NCBI RefSeq assembly: GCF_000695625.1
Contig: NZ_JMQI01000006.1
Coordinates: 62,001-126,000 of the forward strand
Origin: Amycolatopsis rifamycinica
Lineage (GTDB): Bacteria > Actinomycetota > Actinomycetes > Mycobacteriales > Pseudonocardiaceae
DNA length: 64,000 bases
Direction of reading: 5' to 3'
Below the pieces are notes generated by a model that was not told the DNA's origin, did not search any database, and worked only from the letters and a program-made list of their open reading frames with translations. The position numbers and the translations under genes are program-made. Of the stretch, positions 34,066-45,982 are shown piece after piece. Numbering within the stretch: position 1 is the first letter of the stretch; each line of letters starts with the position of its first letter.

Positions 34066-34907
34066 CCGCGCTGCGAGCGGACCCCGAGCAGCACGTCCTC
34101 CCAGGACGGCACGATCGGGTGGTTCTTCTTCGCCTTCGGCCGTGGCTCCGGCACCGTCGCGTCCTCGTCCGGATCCACCGGGACGCGCGGGATCTCACGG
34201 GTGTCGTCGTCCGGGTCCGGCTCGGCCGACGGCAGCTGGGCGCGCTCCGGCTCGGCCGAATCCAGCGTCGGCTGGAACTCCGTCTCGCGGGCCGGCTCGA
34301 GGGCGCGGACCGTGCGCGGCGCGCGGTAGGCGTTCGGGTCCAGCAGGACCTCGGCGTTCTCGTCCAGCGCCGTCACCGTGCCACCGTGCGCGCCCGGGGA
34401 GAACGCCCAGTGCGCGCGGTTGTCCGACCGCCCGGCCTTCCAGCGGAGCACGACGACCCAGCGGCCGTCGTCGCCCTTCCAGGAGTCCCAGGTGGCCTGC
34501 GAGTAGTCGTGGCCGCGAACGCCGAAGCTGTACGCGACGACCTCCCCGAGCGTCTGCACGTCGGGGCCGTCTTCGCGGACGGGGTGGGCGCTCTGCGCGA
34601 GCTCGGCGGTGCGCGACCGCTCGAGCAGGACCGGGTAGGCGTAGCGCTCGACGCGCTGCGTCGAGACACCGGCGCTCGCGGCGACCTGCTCGACGGACTC
34701 GCCGGCCCGGATGCGCTGCTGGATCTCGCGTGGCCGCATCTGGCTCTCCAACTCGATTTCGATCTGGCCGAGGCGGGCGATGTCACCCCGCGCCGCCGCG
34801 CGCAGTCGCTCATCAGCCGGGAGCAGGAAACGAGTACGGCTCGCCGGGTCTTCGAGCACGATGGACTTCCCGTCCTCGTGCAGTCCGACCACTCGCAGCG
34901 CCCGCAT
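34062..34907 (-). CDS. sepH: Septation protein SepH
   Basis: 281 aa. N-terminal DUF3071 domain (MRALRVVGLHEDGKSIVLED, then a helix-turn-helix IQQRIRAGESVEQVAASAGVSTQRVERYAYPVL at about 75-110), central DYSQATWDSWKGDDGRWVVVLRWK, and a disordered acidic C-terminus ending in a KKNHPIVPSWEDVLLGVR motif. SepH binds FtsZ and promotes division in actinomycetes (Rv0883c in M. tuberculosis). GGGAGGCG upstream of ATG 34907 fixes the start. Confidence 0.93.
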   Translation of the reverse strand: MRALRVVGLHEDGKSIVLEDPASRTRFLLPADERLRAAARGDIARLGQIEIELESQMRPREIQQRIRAGESVEQVAASAGVSTQRVERYAYPVLLERSRTAELAQSAHPVREDGPDVQTLGEVVAYSFGVRGHDYSQATWDSWKGDDGRWVVVLRWKAGRSDNRAHWAFSPGAHGGTVTALDENAEVLLDPNAYRAPRTVRALEPARETEFQPTLDSAEPERAQLPSAEPDPDDDTREIPRVPVDPDEDATVPEPRPKAKKNHPIVPSWEDVLLGVRSQRG

Positions 34908-35099
34908 TGTTCTCGCCTCCCCGATCTTCTTCACCGTGGTGGGTACCCACGTTAGAACGGCGCGTCGGCTTGACGTGCGAGGCGCGCCGAGTCCGCACCG
35001 AACTGCCCACTGTTCATATCGCGTCCCTCGCATCGTTGCCCAGCCGGTTCAGCGGCAAAGGGGTGACACGCCGGACACGCAAAGTCACGATCGAGTGGA

Positions 35100-36248
35100 T
35101 CAAGCCGGGGGCAGGCGGACAGTCACGGTGAGGCCGCCGCGCCGGCCGGGCTGGGCTTCCGCGTGGCCGCCGTGGGCCTGGGTGACCGAGCGGACGATCG
35201 ACAACCCCAGCCCCGCGTTGCGCGTGTCGCCGGTCCGCTCCGCGCCGCCCAGCCGCCGGAACGGCTCGAACAGCGTCGGCACCGCCTCGGGCGGCACCGC
35301 CGGCCCCGAGTTCCGCACCTCCAGCGCCGGGTCCCCGCGCACCTCGACGTACACCCAGCCGCCGGATGCGTTGTACGTGATCGCGTTGACCACCAGGTTC
35401 GTCACCAGCCGCTCCAGCAGGACCGGGTCGCCCGCCACCGTCCGGGGCCGCAGGCGGGTCTCGATCGTCACCCCGGCCGCGGCCGCCGAAGCCGCCGTCG
35501 CCCGGACGACCGACGCGGTGATCTCGTCCAGCCGGACCGGCGTGCGCGCGTGCAGGCCGCGGTCGCTGCGGGCCAGGACCAGCAAGCCCTCGATCATGCG
35601 CTCGCTGCGCTCGTTGGTGTGGAGCAGGTGCGTGCCGAGCTTCTTCAGCTCCGCGGGGACGTCGGGGTCGGCCATCGCCACCTCGATCAGCGTCCGCTGT
35701 ACCGCCAGGGGCGTCCTGAGCTCGTGGGACGCGTTCGCGACGAACCGCTTCTGGCTGTCGAACGACTCCGCGAGCCGGTCGAGCATGCCGTCGAACGTGT
35801 CCGCCAGCTCCTTCAGCTCGTCCGGCGGCCCTTCGAGGTTGATCCGCCGGTCGAGCTTGCCCGCCTCCAGCCGTCGCGCCGCCGAGGTGATGTCGTGCAG
35901 CGGCCGCAGCGCCCGGTCCGCCATCAGCCAGCCGAACAGCACGGCCAGCGCCGCCGTCGCCACCAGCGCGACCGCCGAGCCGACGAGCAGGGTGGACAGC
36001 GTGGACGAGCGGTACTCGTCCAGCGATCCGCTGACCAGCCGCACCGCCGGCGCGGGTGACAAGGCGTCCGGCCGCTGGGCGACCCCGAACGCCACGTCAC
36101 CGGCGACCGCCGTCGAGGCGAACCGGGCCGGGTCCGGCAGCGTGCTCTGCACCAGCAGGTAGTTGATCACGACCAGGACCAGCCCCGCGACCAAGAAGAG
36201 CGCGCCGTACCAGGCCGTCAGCTTCGTCCGGACGGACAGGCCGTTCAC
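35100..36248 (-). CDS. Two-component sensor histidine kinase
   Basis: 382 aa. Membrane segment near 8-30, extracytoplasmic loop, second segment near 90-115, HAMP linker, phosphoacceptor His in FVANASHELRTPLA, and the ATPase lobe with N-box NLVVNAITYN and GLGLSIVRSV. GTG 36248 overlaps the response regulator stop (GTGA). Together with the regulator it is divergent from an ABC export operon and probably controls it. Confidence 0.93.
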   Translation of the reverse strand: MNGLSVRTKLTAWYGALFLVAGLVLVVINYLLVQSTLPDPARFASTAVAGDVAFGVAQRPDALSPAPAVRLVSGSLDEYRSSTLSTLLVGSAVALVATAALAVLFGWLMADRALRPLHDITSAARRLEAGKLDRRINLEGPPDELKELADTFDGMLDRLAESFDSQKRFVANASHELRTPLAVQRTLIEVAMADPDVPAELKKLGTHLLHTNERSERMIEGLLVLARSDRGLHARTPVRLDEITASVVRATAASAAAAGVTIETRLRPRTVAGDPVLLERLVTNLVVNAITYNASGGWVYVEVRGDPALEVRNSGPAVPPEAVPTLFEPFRRLGGAERTGDTRNAGLGLSIVRSVTQAHGGHAEAQPGRRGGLTVTVRLPPA

Positions 36249-36907
36249 GGCGTGCCGAACCGGTAGCCGGCGCCGGGCACGGTCTCGATCACCGGCGGGT
36301 CGCCCAGCTTGCGCCGCAACGTCATCACCGCCACGCGCACCGCGTTGGTGAACGGGTCCGCGTGCTCGTCCCACGCCTTCTCCAGCAGGTCCTCCGCGCT
36401 GACGACCGTGCCCTCGGCCCGCATGAGCACCTCCAGCACGGCGAACTCCTTCGGGGAGAGCAGCAGGAACCGGCCGTCGCGGGCGGCTTGGTGCCGCGGC
36501 AGGTCGAGGACGACGCCGTCGCGTTCCAGCACCGGCGGCAACGCCGGCCGGGCGCGCCGCGACAGCGCCTGCACCCGGGCGACCAGCTCGGCGAACGCGA
36601 ACGGCTTCGTCAGGTAGTCGTCGGCGCCGAGGCCGAGGCCGGCGACCCGGTCGGTGACGTCGGCGGCCGCGGTCAGCATCAGCACCCGGGCCTCGCCGCC
36701 CGCACGGACCACGGCGGCGCAGACCTCGTCGCCGTGCACCTTCGGCAGGTCGCGGTCGAGGACCACGACGTCGTAGCCGTGCACGCCGACGCGTTCCAAG
36801 GCCTGCTCGCCGTCGTAGCAGACGTCGACGGCCATCGAGAAGCGCCGCAGCCCCTCCGCGACCGAGTCGGCCAGCAGCCGCTCGTCCTCCACCACCAGCA
36901 CGCGCAC
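36245..36907 (-). CDS. OmpR-type response regulator
   Basis: 220 aa. Receiver domain with phosphorylated D51 (VVVLDRDLP) and K in YLTKPFAF; C-terminal winged helix (VLDLPRHQAAR, LLSPKEFAVLEVLMRAEG, VMTLRRKLGDPP, GAGYRFG). GTG 36907 is used; GTG 36901 has better spacing to GGGCGG and may be the actual start. It is followed by the kinase in one operon. Confidence 0.92.
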   Translation of the reverse strand: MRVLVVEDERLLADSVAEGLRRFSMAVDVCYDGEQALERVGVHGYDVVVLDRDLPKVHGDEVCAAVVRAGGEARVLMLTAAADVTDRVAGLGLGADDYLTKPFAFAELVARVQALSRRARPALPPVLERDGVVLDLPRHQAARDGRFLLLSPKEFAVLEVLMRAEGTVVSAEDLLEKAWDEHADPFTNAVRVAVMTLRRKLGDPPVIETVPGAGYRFGTP

Positions 36908-36930
36908 CCGCCCAGTCTGCGCAGGCGGGC

Positions 36931-36958
36931 CATAAGGACCGCATAAGCGACGTCGCTT
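36931..36958. promoter_or_regulatory. Likely response regulator binding region
   Basis: Two direct CATAAG words (36931-36936, 36942-36947) at 11-nt spacing, typical of OmpR/PhoB half-sites, run into AAGCGACGTCGCTT, a perfect 14-nt palindrome (36945-36958). The region lies between the divergent regulator and the ABC export operon. Confidence 0.5.
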
Positions 36959-37020
36959 AGCGCGCCCGAATCCCCCGATCCGTAGACCTGGTCCGCATCC
37001 GGACGAAAGGAATGCGAGCC

Positions 37021-37569
37021 ATGCGGACACGGATAGCCGTCGCGGCGCTCGGGACGGCCCTGCTGCTCGGGGGCTGCGGGGCGAAGGCCGACGACGGATC
37101 GAAGGTCGCCTCGATCTCGACGCCCCCGAAGACAGGTGGCCCCGCCGCGGCCGACAACAGCGGCAAGAGCGACTTGGACAAGATGCGCGAGTTCGCCAAG
37201 TGCATGCGCGAGCACGGCGTCGACATGCCCGACCCGAAGCCGGCCGGCGACGGCAAGGGCGGCATGATCGCCGTCGGCCCCGGCGAGGGGGGCGACGTCG
37301 ACCGCTCGAAGGCCGAGGCCGCGCACAACGCGTGCAAGACCTTCCTCCCCAACGGCGGCGAGATGAAGCCGCCGAGCGCCGAAGAGCTCGACAAGATGCG
37401 CAAGGACGCCAAGTGCATGCGCGAGCACGGCGTCGACATGCCCGACCCCGACCCGAGCGGCAAGAACACCATGCGGATCGGCGGGCCGGGCGACGACCCG
37501 AAGAAGTTCGAGGAAGCCGCGAAGGCGTGCGGGCTCGGCATGAGCGTCCGCGCCGAGGCGGCCAAGTGA
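37021..37569 (+). CDS. Lipoprotein with duplicated Cys motif
   Basis: 182 aa. Lipoprotein signal ALLLGGC (Cys near 19). Residues about 60-70 and 128-140 each carry [13 protein letters not shown], a duplicated motif with one Cys, and two more cysteines (NACKTF, KACGLG) in between or after. These small periplasmic lipoproteins recur with MacAB-like exporters in actinomycetes. ATG 37021 is chosen with AAAGGA 9 nt upstream; ATG 37012 is too close. Its stop overlaps the next start (GTGA). Confidence 0.85.
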   Translation: MRTRIAVAALGTALLLGGCGAKADDGSKVASISTPPKTGGPAAADNSGKSDLDKMREFAKCMREHGVDMPDPKPAGDGKGGMIAVGPGEGGDVDRSKAEAAHNACKTFLPNGGEMKPPSAEELDKMRKDAKCMREHGVDMPDPDPSGKNTMRIGGPGDDPKKFEEAAKACGLGMSVRAEAAK

Positions 37570-38660
37570 ACGACGTGACCCACCTGAAGCCCCGCCGCCG
37601 CGGCCGGGCCCGCTGGCTGATCGCCGCCGCGGTCGTCGTCGTGGTGCTGGGCACCGGCTCCGTCGTGATCCTGACGCGGGTGTCGAGCGCGACGCCCGTG
37701 AAGGAGGCCGCGCCGCCCGCGGCCGAGACGGCGGAGGTGGTGCAGACCGACCTGAGCGAAGAAGAGGAGGCCGACGGCACCCTCGGCTACGGCGACGAGT
37801 CGGTCGTCGCCGGCCGCAAGCCGGGCACGATCACGTCGCTGCCGGACGCCGGCGCCACCCTGACCCGGTGCCAGGCGGTGTACGGGGTGGACGCGAAACC
37901 GGTGCCGCTGTTCTACGGCACCTTGCCGTTCTACCGCGACCTCGCCGCGGGCGTGGACGACGGCGCCGACGTCAAGCAACTGGAGGAGAACCTCAAGGCG
38001 TGCGGCTTCGGCGGGTTCGGTACGCCGGACAAGAAGTTCACCTCGGCGACGGCGGCCGCGCTGAAGAAGTGGCAGAAGTCCCTCGGCCTGGAGCAGACCG
38101 GCACGTTCGGGCAGGGCGACGTCGTGCTGGCGGCGGGCGAGCTGCGCGTGTCCGCACTGGCCGCCAAGCCCGGCTCGCCCGCGCAGGGCGAGGTGCTCAA
38201 GACGACCGGCACCGTCCGGTCGGTGCAGGTGAAGCTCGACGCGGCCAAACAGGGCCTCGCCCAGCAGGGCGCGAAGACGTCCGTGACGATCAACGGGAAG
38301 ACGACGCCGGGCACGATCACCGACGTCGGGCGGACCGCGGTCGAAGGCAAGGACGCGGCGGGCCAGGACGACGGCAAGCCGAAGATCACCGTGACCGTCC
38401 GGCTCGACGACCCGGCCGCCGGCGGCGGCCTCGACTCGGCGCCGGCCACCGTCCGGTTCACCAAGGACGTCCGGAAGGGCGTGCTCGCGGTTCCGGTCGG
38501 CGCGCTGCTGGCGCTCGCCGAAGGCGGGTACGCGGTCGAGGTCGACGAGAACGGCCGACGACGGCTGGTCGCCGTCCGAACCGGACTGTTCAGCGGTGGG
38601 AAGGTCGAGGTCTCCGGCACCGGGCTGAGCGCGGGCATGCGGGTGGTGACGACGTCGTGA
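37566..38660 (+). CDS. Export periplasmic adaptor with peptidoglycan-binding domain
   Basis: 364 aa. One N-terminal membrane helix (about 19-42). A central peptidoglycan_binding_1-like part ([15 protein letters not shown] ... [19 protein letters not shown]) and a C-terminal beta-barrel/MacA-like part ([25 protein letters not shown]) match actinobacterial MacA-type adaptors. It links the MacB-like permease to the cell wall. GTG 37566 and the 4-nt overlaps on both sides show translational coupling. Confidence 0.88.
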   Translation: MNDVTHLKPRRRGRARWLIAAAVVVVVLGTGSVVILTRVSSATPVKEAAPPAAETAEVVQTDLSEEEEADGTLGYGDESVVAGRKPGTITSLPDAGATLTRCQAVYGVDAKPVPLFYGTLPFYRDLAAGVDDGADVKQLEENLKACGFGGFGTPDKKFTSATAAALKKWQKSLGLEQTGTFGQGDVVLAAGELRVSALAAKPGSPAQGEVLKTTGTVRSVQVKLDAAKQGLAQQGAKTSVTINGKTTPGTITDVGRTAVEGKDAAGQDDGKPKITVTVRLDDPAAGGGLDSAPATVRFTKDVRKGVLAVPVGALLALAEGGYAVEVDENGRRRLVAVRTGLFSGGKVEVSGTGLSAGMRVVTTS

Positions 38661-39343
38661 CGCCCGTGCTGCGCGTGCACGAGGTGACGCGCACCTACCC
38701 CGGCGGGGTCGCCGCGCTCGACGGCGTCTCGCTCTCGCTGGACGACGGCGAGATGGTGGCGATCGTCGGGCCGTCCGGCTCCGGCAAGTCCACCCTGCTG
38801 CACCTGATGGGCACGCTGGACCGGCCGTCGTCGGGCCGGGTCGAGCTGCGCGGTCACGACGTCGCCGCGCTGCCCGACCGCAAGGTCTCGGCGCTGCGCT
38901 CGCGCTGGATCGGGTTCGTGTTCCAGCAGTTCTTCCTCGACGAAGGGATGAGTGCGGTGGACAACGTGTGCACCGGCCTGCTCTACGCCGGTGTCCCGCG
39001 GCGGCAGCGGCGCGCGCGGGCACTGGCGGCGCTCGACCGCGTCAAGCTCGGGCACCGGGCGTGGCACCGCCCCGGCGAGCTGTCCGGCGGGGAACGCCAG
39101 CGCGTCGCGATCGCCAGGGCCGTGGTGAACGACCCGGCCATCCTGCTGGCCGACGAGCCGACCGGCAACCTCGACACCGGCACCGGTGCCTCGGTGCTGT
39201 CGCTGCTCGGCGAGCTGTCGGCGGACGGCACCACGATCGTCGTGATCACCCACGACCGCGAGATCGCCGCGGGCATGCCGCGGCGGATCGAGCTGCTCGA
39301 CGGGCACCTGCGGCTCGACACCGGTCTGGTGGGTGCGCGATGA
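38657..39343 (+). CDS. ABC transporter ATP-binding protein (MacB/LolD-type)
   Basis: 228 aa. Walker [10 protein letters not shown] (about 38-46), Q-loop VFQQFFL, signature [10 protein letters not shown], Walker [13 protein letters not shown] and the H-loop ITHD. LolD/MacB type mechanotransmission ATPase. GTG 38657 overlaps the adaptor stop (GTGA), and its stop overlaps the permease start (ATGA). Confidence 0.95.
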   Translation: MTPVLRVHEVTRTYPGGVAALDGVSLSLDDGEMVAIVGPSGSGKSTLLHLMGTLDRPSSGRVELRGHDVAALPDRKVSALRSRWIGFVFQQFFLDEGMSAVDNVCTGLLYAGVPRRQRRARALAALDRVKLGHRAWHRPGELSGGERQRVAIARAVVNDPAILLADEPTGNLDTGTGASVLSLLGELSADGTTIVVITHDREIAAGMPRRIELLDGHLRLDTGLVGAR

Positions 39344-40545
39344 CGCTGGTGACGCTGCCGGAACCGGCCCGGCTGAAGCCCCCGGACGTCGTCGCGCTCG
39401 GGGCCCACGGCATGCGGACGCGGCCGGTGCGCGCCGTGCTGTCCGCGCTGGGCATCGCGATCGGCGTCGCCGCGATGGTGGCCGTGCTGGCGATCCCGGC
39501 GTCGGGCGCGCGGGCCCTGCACGACCGGCTGGCCGCGCTCGGGCCCAACCTGCTCACCGCGGGGCCGGGCCAGACGCTCTTCGGCGACAACGCGACGCTG
39601 CCGGACGACGCGGTGGCGATGGCGCGCCGGATCGGGCCGGTGCGGGCGGCGGCGGGCACGGGGACGACGTCGGCGAGCGTGCGCCGCAGCGACAAGATCG
39701 CGCCGAACGACACGTCCGGGCTCGCGGTGTACGCGGCGCGGCCGGACCTGCTCGGGGTGCTGGGCGGCAAGGTCCGGGCCGGGGCGTTCCTGGCGGCGGG
39801 GAACCAGGACTACCCGGTGACGGTGCTGGGTTCGCAGGCCGCGGCCCGGCTCGGCGTCGACCACATCGACCCGGCTCGGCCGCCGCAGGTGCTGATCGGG
39901 ACGCAATGGTTCACCGTGGTGGGCATCCTCGCGCCGATGCCGCTGGCGCCGGAGATCGAGCGTTCGGCGCTGGTCGGCTGGGACGTGGCGAAGCGGCTGC
40001 TCGGCTTCGACGGGCATCCGTCCACGGTGTACGTCCGGGCGGAGGAGTCCGAAGTGGACGGTGTGCGGTCGGTGCTGGCCGCGACGCTGAACCCGCAGGC
40101 GCCGAACGAGGTCGAGGTCCGGCGGCCGTCGGACGCGCTGGCGGCGCAGAAGCTGACGGACACGACGTACAGCGCGCTGTTCCTCGGGCTCGGCGGCGTG
40201 GCGCTGCTGGTCGGCGGGGTCGGGGTGGCGAACACGATGGTGATTTCGGTGCTGGAGCGGCGGCGTGAGATCGGGTTGCGCCGGGCGCTGGGGGCGACGA
40301 AGCGGCAAATTCGCGGGCAGTTCCTGGCGGAGTCGGTGCTGCTGTCCGGGCTCGGCGGGCTGGCGGGCGTGCTGGCCGGGGTGCTCGTGACGGCGGGGTA
40401 CGCGCTGAGCCAGGGGTGGCCCGCGGTGCTGCCGGCGGCGGCGCTGGCGGGCGGCGTCGGCGTCGCGGCACTGGTGGGCGCGGTGGCCGGGGCGTACCCG
40501 GCCGTGCGAGCGGCCCGCCTGGCCCCCACCCGCGCCCTCGCCTGA
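39340..40545 (+). CDS. ABC transporter permease (MacB/FtsX-type)
   Basis: 401 aa. Four membrane segments: one after the N-terminus ([21 protein letters not shown]), a large extracytoplasmic domain (about 60-270), and three near the C-terminus ([40 protein letters not shown], then two more). This is the FtsX/MacB topology. With the adaptor and lipoprotein it forms a coupled four-gene export system, likely for lipids, peptides or drugs. Confidence 0.93.
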   Translation: MTLVTLPEPARLKPPDVVALGAHGMRTRPVRAVLSALGIAIGVAAMVAVLAIPASGARALHDRLAALGPNLLTAGPGQTLFGDNATLPDDAVAMARRIGPVRAAAGTGTTSASVRRSDKIAPNDTSGLAVYAARPDLLGVLGGKVRAGAFLAAGNQDYPVTVLGSQAAARLGVDHIDPARPPQVLIGTQWFTVVGILAPMPLAPEIERSALVGWDVAKRLLGFDGHPSTVYVRAEESEVDGVRSVLAATLNPQAPNEVEVRRPSDALAAQKLTDTTYSALFLGLGGVALLVGGVGVANTMVISVLERRREIGLRRALGATKRQIRGQFLAESVLLSGLGGLAGVLAGVLVTAGYALSQGWPAVLPAAALAGGVGVAALVGAVAGAYPAVRAARLAPTRALA

Positions 40546-40554
40546 CCGAAGTGG

Positions 40555-40674
40555 CACTTTCACGTGAAAGTGACCCGGAGCCCATACTCCGGAACACTTT
40601 CACGTGAAAGTGACCCGGAGCCCACACTCCGAAACACTTTCACGTGAAAGTGACCTGGAGTCCGGGCTCCGGAA
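40555..40674. repeat. Three 40-bp tandem repeats with two palindromes each
   Basis: Units start at 40555, 40595 and 40635. Each begins with the 18-bp palindrome CACTTTCACGTGAAAGTG and continues with a CCGGAG...CTCCGG type inverted repeat (third unit diverged). The array follows the stop of the ABC permease and may terminate that operon. Confidence 0.85.
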
Positions 40675-40751
40675 CGGCGGTTTCGCGGGGTGCACGGATG
40701 GCGGGTGCCGAGTTACTGCTCACCCGGTATCCAGCACGTTGGAAGATTCCC

Positions 40752-40769
40752 CACCTCCGCGGGGAGGTG
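40752..40769 (+). promoter_or_regulatory. Hairpin sequestering the ribosome site of the amidohydrolase
   Basis: CACCTCC (40752-40758), loop GCGG, GGAGGTG (40763-40769). The right arm contains the GGAGG that serves ATG 40774. Confidence 0.4.
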
Positions 40770-40773
40770 TTGG

Positions 40774-42333
40774 ATGGGCGGGAGGGAGCCGATCGAAGGG
40801 TGGGGCCGCGTGCGAGTCGAGGCGAACAGGCGTGAATTCCTGCGGTGGCTCACAACAGCGGGTGCCGGCCTGGCCGCCGCCGGGGTGGCGCCCGCCCTCT
40901 TCGCGCAGGAGGCCGCCGCGGCCGGGACCGGCGTCGTGGTCGTCTCCGGGGTGACCGTGGTCGACGGCACCGACCACCCCGCGCGGCCGAACTCCGCCGT
41001 CGTGCTCGTCGGGGACCGGATCGCCTGGGTCGGGCCCGTCGCCGACCTGCCGCGGTGCGGGGGTGCCCGGGTCGTCGACGGCCGCGGCCGCTTCCTCGTG
41101 CCCGGCCTGTGGGACATGCACGCCCACGGCATCGACTACGAGGACATCTGGCCGCCGCTGTTCCTGGCCAACGGCGTCACCGGCATCCGGGAAATGCAGG
41201 GCTACGACGAAAACCGCGCCACCCGCGACAAGATCGCCCGCGGCGAGCTGCTCGCCCCGCGGGTCGTGCTGGCCAGCTCGATCATCGACGGCCCGGTGTC
41301 CCTGCTCGGCCCGCCGGTCACCAAGGTCGCGAACGCCGAGGAGGCGCGGGCGGCGGTCCGGACCGCGGTCGCGCAGCGGTCGGACTTCGTCAAGGTGTAC
41401 TTCTACCTGCCGAAGGACGCCTTCGCCGCGATCGCCGACGAATGCCGGCGCCACGGCCTGCCGTTCGCCGGGCACTGGCCCTACCGGCTCCGCCCGCTCG
41501 ACGCCGCCCGGGCCGGGCAGCGCAGTTTCGAGCACAACTTCGGGCTGTCGATCGCCACGTCGAGCCGCCGCGACGAGTTCTTCGCCCGCCTCGACGCGAC
41601 GCCGTTCGACCCGAAGGCCCCGCGCGACTTCTTCAACCTCGCCCGCGAACTCGACCGGGAGGCCGCGCAGGCGTACGACCCGGTCGCGGCGGCCCGGCAC
41701 TTCGCCGGCCTCAACGCCTGCGGCAGCTGGCTCAGCCCCACCTTCGCGGTCAACCGGGTCATTTCCCGGCCCGCCGGCGCGTTCGCGCAGGACCCCCGGA
41801 ACAAGTACGTCCCGCAGGAGGTCCTCGACCTCTGGGCCGACCGGCTGACGCTGTTCACGCCCGTCACGCCCGAGCAGATCGACCAGCAGGAGCGCTACTT
41901 CCAGGCGCAGCTGCGGCTCACCGGGGAGGCGCACCGCGCCGGGGTCGGCATCCTCGGCGGGACCGACTGCCAGAACCCGTACGTCTACCCGGGGTTCAGC
42001 CTGCACGACGAGCTCGACTTCCTCGTCGAGGCCGGCCTGAGCCCGCGCCGGGCGCTGCAGTCGGTGACCCGGGACGCGGCCGCGTTCCTCGGCCGGGCCG
42101 GCACGGCCGGGACGATCACCCCCGGCAAGGTCGCCGACCTGGTGCTGCTCGACGCCGACCCGCTCGCCGACATCCGCGCGGTCCGGCGGATCGACACCGT
42201 CGTCACCGGCGGCCGCGTCCTCGGCCGGGCCGCGCTCGACAAGCTGCTGGCCGACGCCGAAGCCGCCGCGAACCGGCCGGCCGCGGGGGCGAACGCCAGG
42301 TCAGTGCGCTTGCCGGTGCACGGCTGCTGCTGA
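40774..42333 (+). CDS. Tat-exported amidohydrolase
   Basis: 519 aa from ATG 40774 (GGAGG 6 nt upstream); GTG 40810 would start at VRVEANRREFLRWL. A twin-arginine signal (NRREFLRWLTTAGAG, then an Ala-rich stretch) precedes a metal-dependent amidohydrolase: GRGRFLVPGLWDMHAH (metal HxH), FAGHWPYR, HNFG, ILGGTDCQNP and GTITPGKVADLVLLDADPLADI. It is close to the imidazolonepropionase/prolidase group and acts outside the membrane; substrate unknown. It contains three cysteines near the end (CC at the C-terminus). Confidence 0.88.
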   Translation: MGGREPIEGWGRVRVEANRREFLRWLTTAGAGLAAAGVAPALFAQEAAAAGTGVVVVSGVTVVDGTDHPARPNSAVVLVGDRIAWVGPVADLPRCGGARVVDGRGRFLVPGLWDMHAHGIDYEDIWPPLFLANGVTGIREMQGYDENRATRDKIARGELLAPRVVLASSIIDGPVSLLGPPVTKVANAEEARAAVRTAVAQRSDFVKVYFYLPKDAFAAIADECRRHGLPFAGHWPYRLRPLDAARAGQRSFEHNFGLSIATSSRRDEFFARLDATPFDPKAPRDFFNLARELDREAAQAYDPVAAARHFAGLNACGSWLSPTFAVNRVISRPAGAFAQDPRNKYVPQEVLDLWADRLTLFTPVTPEQIDQQERYFQAQLRLTGEAHRAGVGILGGTDCQNPYVYPGFSLHDELDFLVEAGLSPRRALQSVTRDAAAFLGRAGTAGTITPGKVADLVLLDADPLADIRAVRRIDTVVTGGRVLGRAALDKLLADAEAAANRPAAGANARSVRLPVHGCC

Positions 42334-42380
42334 GCGCCCGGTAATCTCGGCCGGTCGGAGACCTGGCTCGAGGGGGCGCG

Positions 42381-44727
<2,347 letters not shown>

Positions 44728-44783
44728 TCAGGTCGGGACGAAGCAGGTAACAGAGGTGGGGCGGCGTCCGACATGTGGAACCG

Positions 44784-45620
44784 ATGAGTGATCGACCTCG
44801 CTGGTACTTCTTCGCGTGGTTCGCCGTGGTGGCCGCGGCGCACCTCGCGGTCGAAGGCTGGACGGAAACGACCGCGATCGGCCTCCCGGTCGGGTTCGCG
44901 GCGACGCTGGCGCTGGTCTTCGTCCGCCGCCTGCCGTGGTGGGCGACCGGCGAAGCACGCACCGCGTCGACGGCCCGCGGCGTGAAGGTGGCCGGCTTCG
45001 GGTTGCTGTGGCTCCTGGTGGCCGGGGCGATCGTCGTCGGGCTCGTCGAACACCCGCCCCACGGCGCCGACGTCCTCTACGCCGGGGTCTTCGTCTCGAT
45101 CTTCGCCGGTGCTTCGGTGTTCGGACTGGTCAAGCTGCTGCCGAAGCGGGCGTCGACGCGGCGGGCGGTCCTGCGGTGGAAGCTGGTGTTCGCCACGACG
45201 GCGGCGTGGGCGGTCGGCGCCCTCGCCCTCGCGGCCGAGGTCGCGGCCATCGTCGTGACCGGGGGCTGGCTGCCGTGGGTCCTGCCGGTGCCGAGCCTGG
45301 TCGTCGTGCTGGCGCTCGCCGGGTGGCGGTCCGAACTGACCGGCCCGGTGGCGTGCCTGGCGAGCGGCCGCTGGACGCCGGTCGCGGCGGCGGCGTTCGA
45401 CGTGCGGGCGGGCGAGCCGGTCGACGGCTGGGCGGTGCTGCCCGGGGACGTGCGGATCAAGTTCCACCTGCCCGCGGTGCCCGCCGACATCGCCGCCGAG
45501 CTGGGGAACCGGCGCCGGCTGTGGCTCGCCGGGTGGCCGGCGGAGGACCTGGTCGTCGGCCTCCCGGACGGCGACACCTACGCCATCGGGTTCATCGGGC
45601 ACCACGGCCCGTGGGGGTAA
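44784..45620 (+). CDS. Membrane protein of unknown function
   Basis: 278 aa. Five hydrophobic segments within residues 8-175 (WYFFAWFAVVAAAHLAV, FAATLALVFV, VAGFGLLWLLVAGAIVVGLV, VFVSIFAGASVFGLVKLL, VFATTAAWAVGALALAAEVAAIVV region) and a soluble C-terminal domain of about 90 residues (AAAFDVRAGEPVDGWAVLPGDVRIKFHLP...). No family recognised. ATG 44784 has a poor ribosome site; GTG 44775 is possible. Divergent from serC. Confidence 0.7.
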   Translation: MSDRPRWYFFAWFAVVAAAHLAVEGWTETTAIGLPVGFAATLALVFVRRLPWWATGEARTASTARGVKVAGFGLLWLLVAGAIVVGLVEHPPHGADVLYAGVFVSIFAGASVFGLVKLLPKRASTRRAVLRWKLVFATTAAWAVGALALAAEVAAIVVTGGWLPWVLPVPSLVVVLALAGWRSELTGPVACLASGRWTPVAAAAFDVRAGEPVDGWAVLPGDVRIKFHLPAVPADIAAELGNRRRLWLAGWPAEDLVVGLPDGDTYAIGFIGHHGPWG

Positions 45621-45664
45621 AAACACGGTTACCGGCTCGCCGGGCCGCCGGTAGTCTCCCGATC

Positions 45665-45982
45665 ATGACGACTGTGCAGGTGAGCTTCCCGGTGCCGCCC
45701 GAGGTGCTGTGGAACTCGCTCCCCGCCGGAGTCGCGGCCGCCGGCGGCTCGGCTCCGTACTACGACCCGCAGCGGGGAACCGTGTTCTTCAAGACCGGGA
45801 TGTCCCTGCTCAGCTGGGGCCAGAACGTCACCGTGACGGTCTCGCACGCCCCGGGCGGCTCGGCCCTCACGGTGCAGACGACCCTGAAGCTCGGCCTGAT
45901 CGACTGGGGTGAGGGCAAGCGCCTCGGCAACCGGTTCACCGCCGCCGTCGCCCACGCGGCGGGCATACCCGCCCTGACCTGA
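45665..45982 (+). CDS. Small SRPBCC-like hypothetical protein
   Basis: 105 aa. VQVSFPVPPEVLWNSLPAGVAAAGG, KTGMSLLSWGQNVTVTVS and LKLGLIDWGEGKRLGNRF show the alternating strands of a small START/SRPBCC-like fold, though no motif is decisive. No signal peptide. ATG 45665. A strong terminator follows immediately. Confidence 0.65.
   Translation: MTTVQVSFPVPPEVLWNSLPAGVAAAGGSAPYYDPQRGTVFFKTGMSLLSWGQNVTVTVSHAPGGSALTVQTTLKLGLIDWGEGKRLGNRFTAAVAHAAGIPALT

Noticed and set aside
40555..40674. CRISPR or tandem insertion target
   Set aside because: Only three 40-bp units without spacers; no transposase nearby.
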